Shown here one piece after another: positions 1 through 8,194 of a stretch of 64,000 bases of DNA. Each line of letters starts with the position of its first letter. Position 1 is the stretch's first letter. Location of the stretch: assembly GCA_963721585.1 (NCBI GenBank), contig CAVRJN010000006.1:1-64000 (forward strand), in the 5' to 3' direction. The notes under the pieces were generated by a model. It made no database searches, was not told the origin of the DNA, and saw only the letters and a program-made list of their open reading frames with translations. The stretch comes from Bog-473 sp963721585. GTDB lineage: Bacteria > Actinomycetota > Acidimicrobiia > Acidimicrobiales > RAAP-2. The position numbers and the translations under genes were made by a program.

Positions 1-1
1 G

Positions 2-211
2 TCGCTGGTCGAGGCCGGTCTGGTCCGTCCGAAGGCGTTCGTCAAGGTCTTGGGGCAGGGATCGCTCAGCCGCCCGGTGCGGGTGTCGGCCCACGCGTTC
101 TCCAAGTCGGCCGAGGCGGCCATCACCGCCGCGGGGGGTAGCGTCGAGCGTGCGCCCTTGCCGTTTGCGCAGCGTCCGCCCGCATCGGGCAACGCGTTGA
201 TGAATCGCTAG
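2..211 (+). CDS. rplO: 50S ribosomal protein L15, C-terminal part (truncated by window edge)
   Basis: The reading frame is open from base 2 and ends at TAG 209-211, giving 69 residues. The tail has the L15 pattern: a G-L-V segment, then VKVLGQG, then a lysine/serine/alanine-rich helix (AHAFSKSAEAAI) and the glycine pair AAGG that precede the end of the protein. L15 is a large-subunit protein that assembles late on 23S rRNA. It lies 37 bases upstream of secY, the standard spc-operon order, which supports the call. The N-terminal half is outside the window. Confidence 0.9.
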   Translation, partial: SLVEAGLVRPKAFVKVLGQGSLSRPVRVSAHAFSKSAEAAITAAGGSVERAPLPFAQRPPASGNALMNR

Positions 212-248
212 TGACCACCGCTCCGGGACCCCACTGAGAGGAAGGGCC

Positions 249-1535
249 ATGCTCTCCCGGCTCGCCAACATCTTCAGGGTCCCCGACCTTCGAAACAAGG
301 TCATCTTCACGCTGGCCATCATCGCCCTGTACCAGATCGGGGCCAACGTCCCGGTGCCCGGCGTCAACTGGGGGAAATTGCAGTCCCTGGAGAGCTCCGC
401 CTCCGCGTCGGGCGTGCTGGGCTTCCTGAACCTCTTCAGCGGCGGCGCCCTGGTGCGCCTCGCCGTCTTCGGCCTGGGCGTCATGCCCTACATCACCAGC
501 TCCATCATCATTCAGCTCCTCTCCACCGTCATCCCCAAGCTCGAGGAGTGGCGGGACCAGGGCGCCGTCGGTCAGAAGAAGATCACCCAGACCACCCGTT
601 ATCTGACGGTCGCCCTGGCCGTCATGCAGTCCTCCGGACTCGTCTACGCCTTCCACGGCCACGACTCCGCCCTCCTGGGGACGAGCATCGACCTGATCCC
701 CAGCTTCAACTGGCCACTGGCGCTCTTCATGGTGCTGATCCTGACGGCCGGCACCGCCTTCGTCATGTGGCTGGCCGAGCTCATCACCCAGCGCGGCATC
801 GGCCAAGGCATGTCCATCCTGATCTTCGCGAATGTCGTCGCCGCCATCCCCACCGGGTTCAAGGCGATTTACGAGGAAGGTGGCATCAGCAAGTTCTCGA
901 TCATCATTTTGGTGTCGATCATCTTGTTGGTCTTCATCGTCTTCATGGACCAAGGGCAACGCCGCATCCCCGTCACGTTCGCCCGCCGGGTGGTCGGACG
1001 GCGAATGTACGGAGGCAGCTCGACCTACATCCCGCTGAAAGTGAACCAGTCCGGCGTGATCCCGATCATCTTCGCCAGTTCGGTGCTCTACATCCCGGTC
1101 CTCCTCTCGAACGTCGTCCCGTGGAACTGGTTCCAGAACTTCGTGCGCAACAGCCTGACCCCGACGAGCTTCTTCTACATCCTGGCGTACTTCCTGCTCA
1201 TCGTGATGTTCACCTTCTTCTACGTGTACGTGGCCTTCGACCCCCACCAGCAGGCGGACCTGATCCGCAAGCAGGGTGGGTTCGTTCCGGGCATCCGGCC
1301 CGGACCGCCGACAGAGCGGTACTTCGCGCACATCCTCAGCCGGATCACGGTCGTCGGAGCGCTGTTCCTCGGCTCGGTGGCCGTGGTGCCGTCGCTGCTC
1401 ATGGCGCTCTGGCACCTGAACCGGTTCCCCTTCTACGGCACCACCCTGCTGATCTCGGTGGGCGTCGCCCTCGAGACCATGCGCCAGATCGACAGCCAGT
1501 TGATGATGCGCAACTACGAGGGCTTCCTAAAGTAG
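249..1535 (+). CDS. secY: Protein translocase subunit SecY
   Basis: SecY is the central channel of the Sec translocon and passes unfolded preproteins across or into the membrane with SecE, SecG and SecA. The 428 residues match the family length. About ten hydrophobic segments are visible, including the early GLGVMPYITSS segment near residue 75. The cytosolic loop near residues 330-350 carries the hallmark ADLIRKQGGFVPGIRPG, which contacts the ribosome or SecA. The ATG is preceded by GAGAGGAAGG at good spacing. It sits between rplO and adk and is probably co-transcribed with both. Nothing in the sequence is abnormal. Confidence 0.98.
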   Translation: MLSRLANIFRVPDLRNKVIFTLAIIALYQIGANVPVPGVNWGKLQSLESSASASGVLGFLNLFSGGALVRLAVFGLGVMPYITSSIIIQLLSTVIPKLEEWRDQGAVGQKKITQTTRYLTVALAVMQSSGLVYAFHGHDSALLGTSIDLIPSFNWPLALFMVLILTAGTAFVMWLAELITQRGIGQGMSILIFANVVAAIPTGFKAIYEEGGISKFSIIILVSIILLVFIVFMDQGQRRIPVTFARRVVGRRMYGGSSTYIPLKVNQSGVIPIIFASSVLYIPVLLSNVVPWNWFQNFVRNSLTPTSFFYILAYFLLIVMFTFFYVYVAFDPHQQADLIRKQGGFVPGIRPGPPTERYFAHILSRITVVGALFLGSVAVVPSLLMALWHLNRFPFYGTTLLISVGVALETMRQIDSQLMMRNYEGFLK

Positions 1536-1541
1536 GCGCCA

Positions 1542-2225
1542 GTGATCCCCGGGGTCAGGCTCGTGGTCCTCGGCAAGCAGGGGGCCGGTAAGGGCACACA
1601 GTGTGTGCGCCTTTCGCACCACTATGTGGTGCCGCACGTCTCCACGGGGGACATGCTGCGCAGCGAGGTGAAGTCACGCTCGTCGCTCGGTCAGCGGGCG
1701 CGGGCGCTCATGGAGCGGGGTGAACTGATCCCCGACGAAATGGTGATGGAGATGGTCGGAGGCCGGCTGTCCGAGCGGGACACCACCGGCCGTGGCTTCG
1801 TGCTCGACGGCTGTCCGCGCACCACGGTGCAGGCCGAGTCACTGGAGAAGATCGTCCAGCCCTTCGGCCTCGATCTCGTGATCGACCTGCAGGTCCCGAC
1901 CAACCTGGTCATGAAGCGACTGGCTTCGCGCCGCGTCTGCGTGGACTGCGGCGCCAACTACTCGATTGCCGCACCCCCCCTGGTGAACTGGACGTGCGAC
2001 GTCTGCGGCGGCGAGGTGGTGCAGCGCGAGGACGACACCGAGGAGGCGATAGAGCGCCGACTGAACCTCTACGAGGAGGAAACGGAGCCGCTCCTCGACT
2101 GGTATAAGGAACGGGACCTGCTGATCGAAATCAACGGAACCGGTTCGCCCGACGCCGTGACCCGGCGGGTCGTCGGGGCCATCGACGCCCTGCGCAAGCA
2201 GCTGAGAGAGGAGGCGGGCGAATGA
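1542..2225 (+). CDS. adk: Adenylate kinase, zinc-binding long form
   Basis: Adenylate kinase interconverts ATP + AMP and 2 ADP in the cytoplasm. The P-loop GKQGAGKGT spans residues 11-19, and the AMP-binding STGDMLR follows. The protein has 227 residues, the long form with a LID domain. Four cysteines in the LID, C133, C136, C152 and C155 (C-x2-C ... C-x2-C), form a structural zinc site of the kind seen in many Gram-positive enzymes. Translation starts at GTG six bases after secY. The 3' end overlaps map by four bases (ATGA), implying translational coupling. One ATA-GAG codon pair occurs near 2049, a very rare isoleucine codon in this DNA. Confidence 0.96.
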   Translation: MIPGVRLVVLGKQGAGKGTQCVRLSHHYVVPHVSTGDMLRSEVKSRSSLGQRARALMERGELIPDEMVMEMVGGRLSERDTTGRGFVLDGCPRTTVQAESLEKIVQPFGLDLVIDLQVPTNLVMKRLASRRVCVDCGANYSIAAPPLVNWTCDVCGGEVVQREDDTEEAIERRLNLYEEETEPLLDWYKERDLLIEINGTGSPDAVTRRVVGAIDALRKQLREEAGE

Positions 2226-2962
2226 GGCGGAACGACGGCGAGCTCGCCAAGATGCGCCGCGCCGGCAAGGTCGTGGCGGAGATGCACGAGGCGACCCGCG
2301 CCGCCGCCAAGCCGGGCGTCACGACGGCCGACCTGGACGCGGTCGCCCGCGAGGTCCTGGACCGCCGGGATGCCACCTCGAACTTTCTCGGGTATCACGG
2401 CTTCCCGGCCGTCATCTGCACCTCCCCCAACTCCATGATCGTGCACGGCATCCCGGGCGGGTACGTGCTGGAGGAGGGGGACATCCTCTCCATCGACTGC
2501 GGCGCCATCATTGAGGGCTACCACGGCGATGCCGCTTTCACCATGGGCATCGGGACCATCTCCAAGGAGGCCCAGAAGCTGCTGGAGGTCACCGAGCGGA
2601 GCCTGTGGGCCGGGATCGAGCAGATGACCAGGGGCAACGCCCTGAACGAGATCGGCCGGGCGGTCCAGAACGTGGCCGAGGCGGCCGGCTTCAGCGTGGT
2701 CCGGGAGTACGTGGGCCACGCCATCGGAACCGCCATGCACGAGCAGCCCCAGGTCCCCAATTACTGGCCTGGCAGCCGGGGCCCGACCCTCAAGCCCGGC
2801 AACGTGTTCGCCGTCGAGCCCATGGTCAACGTGGGTTCGCCCGAGACCCGGGTGCTCGACGACCAGTGGAGCGTGGTGACGGCCGATGGCAGCCTTTCGG
2901 CCCATTTCGAGCACACGATCGCCGTGACCCCCGACGGCCCCGAGGTCTTCACGCTCGCCTAG
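2222..2962 (+). CDS. map: Methionine aminopeptidase, type I
   Basis: Removes the initiator methionine from nascent proteins when the second residue is small. The five metal ligands of the pita-bread fold are all visible: D92 in SIDCGA, D103 in YHGDAAF, H166 in VGHAIG, E199 in VEPMV and E230 in HFEHT. There is no type II insertion or N-terminal SH3-like extension, so this is a compact type I enzyme of 246 residues. The start overlaps the adk stop by four bases. A 209-base gap with a possible promoter separates it from infA. Confidence 0.97.
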   Translation: MRRNDGELAKMRRAGKVVAEMHEATRAAAKPGVTTADLDAVAREVLDRRDATSNFLGYHGFPAVICTSPNSMIVHGIPGGYVLEEGDILSIDCGAIIEGYHGDAAFTMGIGTISKEAQKLLEVTERSLWAGIEQMTRGNALNEIGRAVQNVAEAAGFSVVREYVGHAIGTAMHEQPQVPNYWPGSRGPTLKPGNVFAVEPMVNVGSPETRVLDDQWSVVTADGSLSAHFEHTIAVTPDGPEVFTLA

Positions 2963-3005
2963 GCCCCCCGAATTCCGGCCGGGCCAGGGCTTTCACGAAC
3001 TCCGG

Positions 3006-3034
3006 CTGGAAATCCCCCCCGGATGCGGTAGAAT
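3006..3034 (+). promoter_or_regulatory. Possible promoter ahead of infA
   Basis: A good -10 hexamer TAGAAT lies at 3029-3034, with a poor -35 (CTGGAA) 17 bases upstream. It would give a leader of roughly 130 bases before infA. The location, in the only sizeable gap between map and the alpha operon, is what makes it plausible. Confidence 0.4.
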
Positions 3035-3171
3035 ATTTCGCTGGCCCAGGGGCTGGTCCGTTCTCATGGGGGCGGACTGCCCGGCGGTCACACCCGATTC
3101 CACCCGTTCCGGCCTCGCGCCACCGGTGTGACCGGGGCAGCACACACAAGAACGACGATCAGGAGAGTCAC

Positions 3172-3396
3172 CTGCCCAAGCCCAAGGAAGATGCCATCGT
3201 GCTCGAAGGCACGGTGGTCGAGCCGCTGCCCAATGCCATGTTCCGCGTCGAGTTGGAGAACGGACACAAGGTATTGGCGCACAGCTCGGGGAAGATGCGG
3301 ATGCACCGCATCCGAATTCTGCCTGGGGACAAGGTGCAGGTCGAGATCACTCCGTACGACCTCAACCGGGGTCGGATCACTTATCGGTACAAGTAA
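3172..3396 (+). CDS. infA: Translation initiation factor IF-1, apparent CTG start
   Basis: IF-1 binds the A site of the 30S subunit during initiation. The 74-residue product is a single OB fold of exactly the family length, with the typical ending RGRITYRYK. Family alignment puts residue 1 at the CTG at 3172-3174 (then PKPKED). An AGGAG sits at 3161-3165, six bases upstream, and no ATG, GTG or TTG codon in this frame lies near it. The annotated start is therefore CTG, unusual for an essential gene. It heads the infA-rpmJ-rpsM-rpsK-rpsD-rpoA-rplQ series. A sequencing error at the start codon (ATG read as CTG) is the alternative. Confidence 0.93.
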   Translation: MPKPKEDAIVLEGTVVEPLPNAMFRVELENGHKVLAHSSGKMRMHRIRILPGDKVQVEITPYDLNRGRITYRYK

Positions 3397-3414
3397 GTAA
3401 GGACGGGGATTCAA

Positions 3415-3528
3415 GTGAAGGTTCGGCCGAGCGTGAAGCCGATCTGTGAGAAGTGCAAGGTCATCCGGCGCCGCGGCGTTGTGCGGGTGATCTGCGATAA
3501 CCCGCGCCACAAGCAGCGTCAGGGCTAG
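3415..3528 (+). CDS. rpmJ: 50S ribosomal protein L36, zinc-ribbon form
   Basis: A 37-residue protein beginning at GTG with MKVRPSVKPICEKC. Cysteines at 11, 14 and 27 and a histidine at 32 make the C-x2-C-x12-C-x4-H zinc ribbon of the C+ L36 type. It binds 23S rRNA in the large subunit. It lies 18 bases after infA and 14 bases before rpsM, the canonical order. Because this form needs zinc, the organism might carry a zinc-free paralogue elsewhere, but none is seen here. Confidence 0.96.
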   Translation: MKVRPSVKPICEKCKVIRRRGVVRVICDNPRHKQRQG

Positions 3529-3542
3529 GAGAGGAAAGACAG

Positions 3543-3920
3543 ATGGCCCGAATTTCCGGAGTGGACATCCCGCGTGAGAAGCGGCTCGAGATCTCGCTGA
3601 CCTACATCTACGGCATCGGGCCGACCCTGTCGACACAGATCTGCCAGGCGTCGGACGTGAACCCGTCCACCCGGGTGCGCGACCTGACCGACGAGGAGGT
3701 GGCGCGGCTCCGCACGTACATCGACGCCAACTTCCGGGTCGAGGGCGATCTGCGCCGGGACGTCTCCCAGGACATCAAGCGCAAGATGGAGATCAACTGC
3801 TACCAGGGCGTGCGGCACCGCAAGGGCCTGCCGGTCCACGGCCAGCGCACCCACACCAACGCCCGCACCCGTAAGGGCCCCAAGAAGACGGTGGCCGGCA
3901 AGAAGAAGGTGAAGAAGTAG
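3543..3920 (+). CDS. rpsM: 30S ribosomal protein S13
   Basis: S13 sits in the 30S head and contacts the P-site tRNA and the 50S subunit. The 125-residue product starts ARISGVDIPREKR and has the helix-two-turn-helix YIYGIGPT. It includes the conserved RHRKGLPVHGQRTHTNARTR segment and the lysine-rich C-terminal tail that reaches toward tRNA. The ATG is preceded by GAGAGG. The stop overlaps the rpsK start by one base. Confidence 0.98.
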   Translation: MARISGVDIPREKRLEISLTYIYGIGPTLSTQICQASDVNPSTRVRDLTDEEVARLRTYIDANFRVEGDLRRDVSQDIKRKMEINCYQGVRHRKGLPVHGQRTHTNARTRKGPKKTVAGKKKVKK

Positions 3921-4321
3921 TGGCCAAGCCAACGAAGCCCGGCGCCCGCCGGCCCCGGCGCAAGGAGCGCAAGAACATCGCGTACGGCGTCGCTCACATC
4001 AAGAGCTCGTTCAACAACACCATCGTCTCGATCGCCGACCCCGAGGGGAACATCCTCGCCTGGGCATCGGCGGGGAACGTCGGCTTCAAGGGCTCCCGCA
4101 AGTCCACCCCCTTCGCCGCCCAGCTGGCCGCCGAGGCCTGTGCCAAGAAGGCGATGGAACACGGCGTGCGCAAGGTCGACGTCCTCGTGCGGGGGCCCGG
4201 GTCGGGTCGCGAGACGGCGATCCGCTCGCTGGCCGCGGTCGGCATCGAGGTCGTCGGGATCAAGGACGTCACCCCGATCCCCCACAACGGCTGCCGCCCC
4301 AAGAAGCGGCGCCGGGTCTAG
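3920..4321 (+). CDS. rpsK: 30S ribosomal protein S11
   Basis: S11 lies on the 30S platform near the mRNA exit and supports the 3' end of 16S rRNA. The 133-residue protein has the basic N-terminus GARRPRRKERK, the core SSFNNTIVSI, the segment RGPGSGRETAIRSL and the terminal PHNGCRPKKRRRV, all family hallmarks. It starts at GTG, overlapping the rpsM stop by one base, so translational coupling is likely. Confidence 0.98.
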   Translation: MAKPTKPGARRPRRKERKNIAYGVAHIKSSFNNTIVSIADPEGNILAWASAGNVGFKGSRKSTPFAAQLAAEACAKKAMEHGVRKVDVLVRGPGSGRETAIRSLAAVGIEVVGIKDVTPIPHNGCRPKKRRRV

Positions 4322-4348
4322 GTCGAAGAGGAAGAGGAACCACACCCC

Positions 4349-4996
4349 ATGGCTCGATACACCGGTCCCGTCTGCCGACTCTGTCGGCGTGAGCGGACCA
4401 AGCTGTTCTTGAAGGGCGAGCGCTGCTACTCGCTCAAGTGCCCGGTTTCCGAGGCGGTCACCGACCGCCACAGTCGCGCCTACCCGCCCGGGGAGCACGG
4501 CCGCGACCGCATGCGCCAGGGGTCCGAGTACCTGGCCCAGCTCCGTGAGAAGCAGAAGGCCCGACGCATCTACGGGATCCTGGAGAAGCAGTTCCGCAAC
4601 ATGTACGAGGAGGCCAACCGTCAGGGCGGCATCACGGGTGAGAACCTGCTGCGTAACCTGGAGCTCCGTCTCGACAACGTCGTGTTCCGGGCCGGCTGGG
4701 GCGCGAGCCGCCGCCAGGCCCGGCAGTTCGTGCGCCACGGCCACGTGAGCGTGAACGGCAAGCGCGTCACCATCCCGAGCTACCGGGTCCGCACCGGCGA
4801 GACCGTCACGCTGCGCGAGGCCACCCGTGGCAACTTCCTCGTGCGCCGCAACATGGACACGCTGGAGCGCCAGACCCCGGCCTGGCTCGAGACCGGCGAC
4901 GCCGGCTTCTCGGTCGCAGTCCTCAATCCGCCACTGCGTGAGCACATCGACGAGCCCATTCAGGAGCAGTTGATCGTCGAGCTCTACTCGAAGTAG
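4349..4996 (+). CDS. rpsD: 30S ribosomal protein S4, zinc-finger (C+) form
   Basis: S4 is a primary 16S rRNA binder that nucleates 30S assembly. In many bacteria it also represses its own operon. At 215 residues it is normal length. Cysteines 9, 12, 26 and 31 form the N-terminal zinc-binding cluster of the C+ type. The S4 RNA-binding domain is visible in the second half (LDNVVFRAGW, then ARQFVRHGHVSVNG). It lies between rpsK and rpoA with an AT-rich purine leader before the ATG. Together with L36 it gives this block two zinc-dependent ribosomal proteins. Confidence 0.98.
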   Translation: MARYTGPVCRLCRRERTKLFLKGERCYSLKCPVSEAVTDRHSRAYPPGEHGRDRMRQGSEYLAQLREKQKARRIYGILEKQFRNMYEEANRQGGITGENLLRNLELRLDNVVFRAGWGASRRQARQFVRHGHVSVNGKRVTIPSYRVRTGETVTLREATRGNFLVRRNMDTLERQTPAWLETGDAGFSVAVLNPPLREHIDEPIQEQLIVELYSK

Positions 4997-5026
4997 CCCC
5001 GTCCCCCTGCAACAGGAGTACCCACC

Positions 5027-5965
5027 ATGCTGATCATCCAACGGCCGACCGTCGAGATCATCGACGAAGAGCAGAACAACCGCCAGCGATTCGCCATCGG
5101 CCCGCTCGACCCGGGCTTCGGCACCACGCTCGGCAACTCGCTGCGTCGCACCCTGCTCTCGTCCATTCCCGGCGGTGCGGTGACCCAGCTCCGCTTCGAC
5201 GAGGCGCTGCACGAGTTCACCACGCTGCCCGGGGTCAAGGAGGACGTCACCGACATCATCCTGAACCTCAAGGACCTCCTGGTCCGCGTGCAGTCCGACG
5301 AGCCGGTGACCCTCCGTCTCGACGTGCGCGGCCCGGCCGATGCCACCGCCGCGGACCTGCAGCTGACCGCCGACGTCGAGATCCTCAACCCCGACCTGCA
5401 CATCGCATCGGTGAACGCCAAGGGCCGCCTGGCCGTCGACGTCACGGTGGAGCGCGGCCGTGGCTACGCCTCGGCGGACAAGAACAAGAAGTCCTCGACC
5501 ATCGGTGTCATCCCGATCGACTCGATCTTCTCGCCGGTGCACCGGGTCACCTTCGACATCGAGCCGGTCCGGGTGGAGCAGTCGACCAACTACGACCGCC
5601 TGGTGCTCGACATCGAGACCGACGGGACCATCTCGCCCCGCGAGGCGCTGGCCTCGGCCGGTGACACGCTGCGCAATCTGGTCTCGCTCGTCGCCGATCT
5701 CGAAGAGGCCCCGCAGGGTCTCGAGCTGGGGGACACCGGCACGACGACCAGCGGTTCGCCCGATCTCGACCTGCGCATTGAGGAGCTCGACCTCTCCGAG
5801 CGTCCCCGCAACTGCCTGAAGCGGGCACAGATCAACACGATCGGCGAGCTGGTCGAGCGCACCATGGAGGACCTCCTGGCCATCACCAACTTCGGCCAGA
5901 AGTCGGCCGACGAGGTCGTCCAGCGCCTGGACGAGCGCGGGCTGTCGCTGCGCACGAGGGACTAG
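5027..5965 (+). CDS. rpoA: DNA-directed RNA polymerase subunit alpha
   Basis: Alpha dimerises to nucleate polymerase assembly, and its C-terminal domain contacts upstream promoter DNA and activators. The 312-residue protein has the N-terminal dimerisation domain (FGTTLGNSLRRTLLSSIPG, the classic signature). A linker rich in T, S and G runs near residues 235-250. The helical C-terminal domain has the RPRNCLKRAQINTIGELV helix and ends near LRTRD. SD-like AACAGGAG precedes the ATG. It is five bases from rplQ, as usual. Confidence 0.98.
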   Translation: MLIIQRPTVEIIDEEQNNRQRFAIGPLDPGFGTTLGNSLRRTLLSSIPGGAVTQLRFDEALHEFTTLPGVKEDVTDIILNLKDLLVRVQSDEPVTLRLDVRGPADATAADLQLTADVEILNPDLHIASVNAKGRLAVDVTVERGRGYASADKNKKSSTIGVIPIDSIFSPVHRVTFDIEPVRVEQSTNYDRLVLDIETDGTISPREALASAGDTLRNLVSLVADLEEAPQGLELGDTGTTTSGSPDLDLRIEELDLSERPRNCLKRAQINTIGELVERTMEDLLAITNFGQKSADEVVQRLDERGLSLRTRD

Positions 5966-5970
5966 GCGCC

Positions 5971-6324
5971 ATGCAGGCAACCCCCAAGCGCGGCCGCCGG
6001 TTCGGCGGGTCGTCCGCCCACCAGAAGGCGATGCTGGGCAACCTCGTCGCCTCGCTCATCGCCGCGGAGTCCATCGTGACCACCGAGGCGAAGGCCAAGG
6101 CACTGCGGCCGGTAGCCGAGAAGTGCGTGACTGCGGCGCGCAAGGGCGGCATCGCGAACCACCGCAACGTGGTCGCCCTCATCCGGGACAAGGACATGGC
6201 GCACAAGCTCTTCGAGGAGATCGGACCTCGCTACACGGAGCGTCCGGGTGGCTACACCCGCATCCTCAAGCTGGGTCCGCGCCCCGGTGACAACGCGCCG
6301 ATGGCGCGGATCGAGTTCGTCTAG
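5971..6324 (+). CDS. rplQ: 50S ribosomal protein L17
   Basis: L17 lies near the polypeptide exit tunnel. At 117 residues it is the short bacterial form. It contains the family's GRRFGGSSAHQKAMLGNL opening, the IVTTEAKAKALRPVAEK segment and the C-terminal GGYTRILKLGPRPGDNAPMA. It closes the alpha operon five bases after rpoA. truA begins two bases after its stop, so the two are probably co-transcribed. Confidence 0.98.
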   Translation: MQATPKRGRRFGGSSAHQKAMLGNLVASLIAAESIVTTEAKAKALRPVAEKCVTAARKGGIANHRNVVALIRDKDMAHKLFEEIGPRYTERPGGYTRILKLGPRPGDNAPMARIEFV

Positions 6325-6326
6325 GG

Positions 6327-7145
6327 GTGGAGGAACCCGCCGGCGCTGCCACGCAGCGCTGGAGGCTCCTGATCGCCTACAACGGTGCGGCCTTCCGGGG
6401 CTTTGCCGCCCAACCCGAGGTCCCGACGGTCGCCGGTGCGCTCAGCCACGCGCTGGGGCGGACGGCCCGCATGCCCGAAGCGCCGCTCATCACCTGCGCC
6501 GGCCGGACCGACGCCGGCGTGCACGCCCGGGGGCAGGTGGTCCACGTCGACCTGCCGGTCATCGCCTACGACGGGATCGGGCTGGCCCGTGCCCTCAACC
6601 GGCAGCTGGCGCCTGAGGTCGTGGTGCGCCGGGCCGAGGCCGTCGGACCGGACTTCGACGCCCGCCGCTCGGCTACGTCCCGCAGCTACCGCTACCTGGT
6701 GTGGAACGCCCCGGCACCGGACCCGCTGCTGGCGCCGATCGCCTGGCACGTGCGCGACCCCCTCGACCTCGGCTCCATGCGGACCGCCTCCGACGTCTTC
6801 CTGGGCACCCACGACTTCCGCTCCTTCTGCCGCCGCCCGGTGGGGAGCGATGCCAGCCGGCCCCTGGTCCGGCGGGTCACGACCGCCCGCTGGCTCGTCG
6901 ACGAAGGGCCCGAAGCCAGCGACGCCGACGGCGGCACCGGGGAGACCCGGCTGCTCCGCTTCGAGATCGCCGCCGGCTCCTTCTGCCACCAGATGGTCCG
7001 CTCCCTGGTGGGGAGCCTGGTCGAGGTCGGCCGGGGGAGGGAGAACGCCGCCGGGCTCATGGAACGGCTGCGGGCGGTGTCCCGCCACCGCATGCCCGAT
7101 CCGGCCCCGGCCCTCGGCCTGTGCCTGGTGTCGGTCAGCTACTGA
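6327..7145 (+). CDS. truA: tRNA pseudouridine synthase A (positions 38-40)
   Basis: TruA converts uridines 38, 39 and 40 in tRNA anticodon stems to pseudouridine. The catalytic aspartate is D62 in the motif AGRTDAGVHARGQ. Other family segments are YNGAAFRGFAAQP at the N-terminus and FCHQMVRSLVG near residue 220. The 272 residues fit the family. The GTG start two bases after rplQ is in a purine-rich context. An acidic insertion (EASDADGGTGE, near residues 195-205) looks lineage specific. The rplQ-truA-rplM-rpsI order is common in Actinomycetota. Confidence 0.96.
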   Translation: MEEPAGAATQRWRLLIAYNGAAFRGFAAQPEVPTVAGALSHALGRTARMPEAPLITCAGRTDAGVHARGQVVHVDLPVIAYDGIGLARALNRQLAPEVVVRRAEAVGPDFDARRSATSRSYRYLVWNAPAPDPLLAPIAWHVRDPLDLGSMRTASDVFLGTHDFRSFCRRPVGSDASRPLVRRVTTARWLVDEGPEASDADGGTGETRLLRFEIAAGSFCHQMVRSLVGSLVEVGRGRENAAGLMERLRAVSRHRMPDPAPALGLCLVSVSY

Positions 7146-7188
7146 GGCCCGGCCGCCGCCGCCCGTTCCGGCAGTCGAGGGCGGCGGC

Positions 7189-7217
7189 TTGCCCCCTCCT
7201 GCCAGGGGCCCTATCCT
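7189..7217 (+). promoter_or_regulatory. Probable promoter for rplM-rpsI-glmM
   Basis: TTGCCC at 7189-7194 and TATCCT at 7212-7217 are separated by exactly 17 bases, in the 172-base gap after truA. The leader before rplM would be about 100 bases. I could not recognise a defined L13 leader structure in it. Confidence 0.5.
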
Positions 7218-7317
7218 GGTACGTCGGCTCTCGGGACCCCCGGGACCGTTGAGCCCGCCCCAGGACGCAGGTCCGGAGGCAGTCTCGCCCACCACGCGGA
7301 TGCGAAAGATCGGTCTT

Positions 7318-7767
7318 GTGCGCACATTTTCACCGAAGGTCACCGAGATTCAAAGGACGTGGTACGTCGTCGATGCCGACGGCCTCGTCCTGGGGCGCCT
7401 GGCCTCGTCGGTGGCCGCCATCCTGCGCGGCAAGCACCGCCCCTACTTCGCCCCCCACGTCGACACGGGCGACCACGTGATCGTGGTCAACGCGGACAAG
7501 GTGATCCTCACCTCGAACAAGGCCGACGACAAGCTGGCGTACCGCCACAGCGGCTATCCCGGCGGCCTGCGCTCCACCACCTACGCGGAGCTGCTGGCGG
7601 AGAAGCCGGCCGAGCTCATCCGGCGCTCGGTGCGCGGCATGCTGCCCAAGAACACCCTCGGCCGCCAGATGCTCGGCAAGCTGCAGGTCTACGCCGGCCC
7701 CGATCACCCGCACTCGGCCCAGAAGCCCGAGACACTCGAACTGCCCCAGGCCCGTCGCGCCGGCTGA
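7318..7767 (+). CDS. rplM: 50S ribosomal protein L13
   Basis: L13 is an early-assembly large-subunit protein. The product from GTG 7318 is 149 residues and starts RTFSPKVTEIQRTWYVVDA, the standard actinobacterial beginning. The conserved GRLASSVAAILRGKH and VRGMLPKNTLGRQM segments follow. An in-frame ATG at 7300 would add six residues. I prefer GTG because the extra residues do not resemble the family N-terminus, although neither has a strong ribosome-binding site. rpsI follows after 32 bases. Confidence 0.96.
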   Translation: MRTFSPKVTEIQRTWYVVDADGLVLGRLASSVAAILRGKHRPYFAPHVDTGDHVIVVNADKVILTSNKADDKLAYRHSGYPGGLRSTTYAELLAEKPAELIRRSVRGMLPKNTLGRQMLGKLQVYAGPDHPHSAQKPETLELPQARRAG

Positions 7768-7799
7768 GCCGGCGCACAAGGAAGGACACCACCCTCGCA

Positions 7800-8192
7800 A
7801 TGCCAGCACCTCTGAGTCAGACCACCGGACGCCGCAAGCAGGCGGTGGCGCGCGTCCGCTTCCGCCCCGGCCAGGGCGCCATCACGGTCAACAAGCTCCC
7901 CATTGAGCGCTACTTCACCTCGGCCACCCACCGCATGCTGGTGACCGAGCCGCTGCGCGTCACGAACCTGACCGAGGCGTACGACATCGACGCCACCATC
8001 GACGGGGGCGGTATCTCGGGGCAGGCCGGTGCCATGCGCCTCGGCATCGCACGCAGCCTGATTGAGGTCGACCCCGAACTGCGGGGCGCACTCAAGCGTT
8101 CCGGTCTTCTCACCCGCGACGCCCGCGAGAAGGAATCCAAGAAGTACGGCCTGAAGAAGGCCCGCAAGGCGCCGCAGTACTCCAAGCGGTAG
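7800..8192 (+). CDS. rpsI: 30S ribosomal protein S9
   Basis: S9 lies in the 30S head, and its C-terminal tail touches P-site tRNA. The 130-residue protein shows GRRKQAVARVRF near the N-terminus, GGGISGQAGAMRLGIAR in the core, and the invariant ending RKAPQYSKR with the terminal lysine-arginine. Start is ATG with GGAAGGA upstream. The partner gene rplM precedes it as in nearly all bacteria, and glmM starts two bases after its stop. Confidence 0.98.
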   Translation: MPAPLSQTTGRRKQAVARVRFRPGQGAITVNKLPIERYFTSATHRMLVTEPLRVTNLTEAYDIDATIDGGGISGQAGAMRLGIARSLIEVDPELRGALKRSGLLTRDAREKESKKYGLKKARKAPQYSKR

Positions 8193-8194
8193 CG

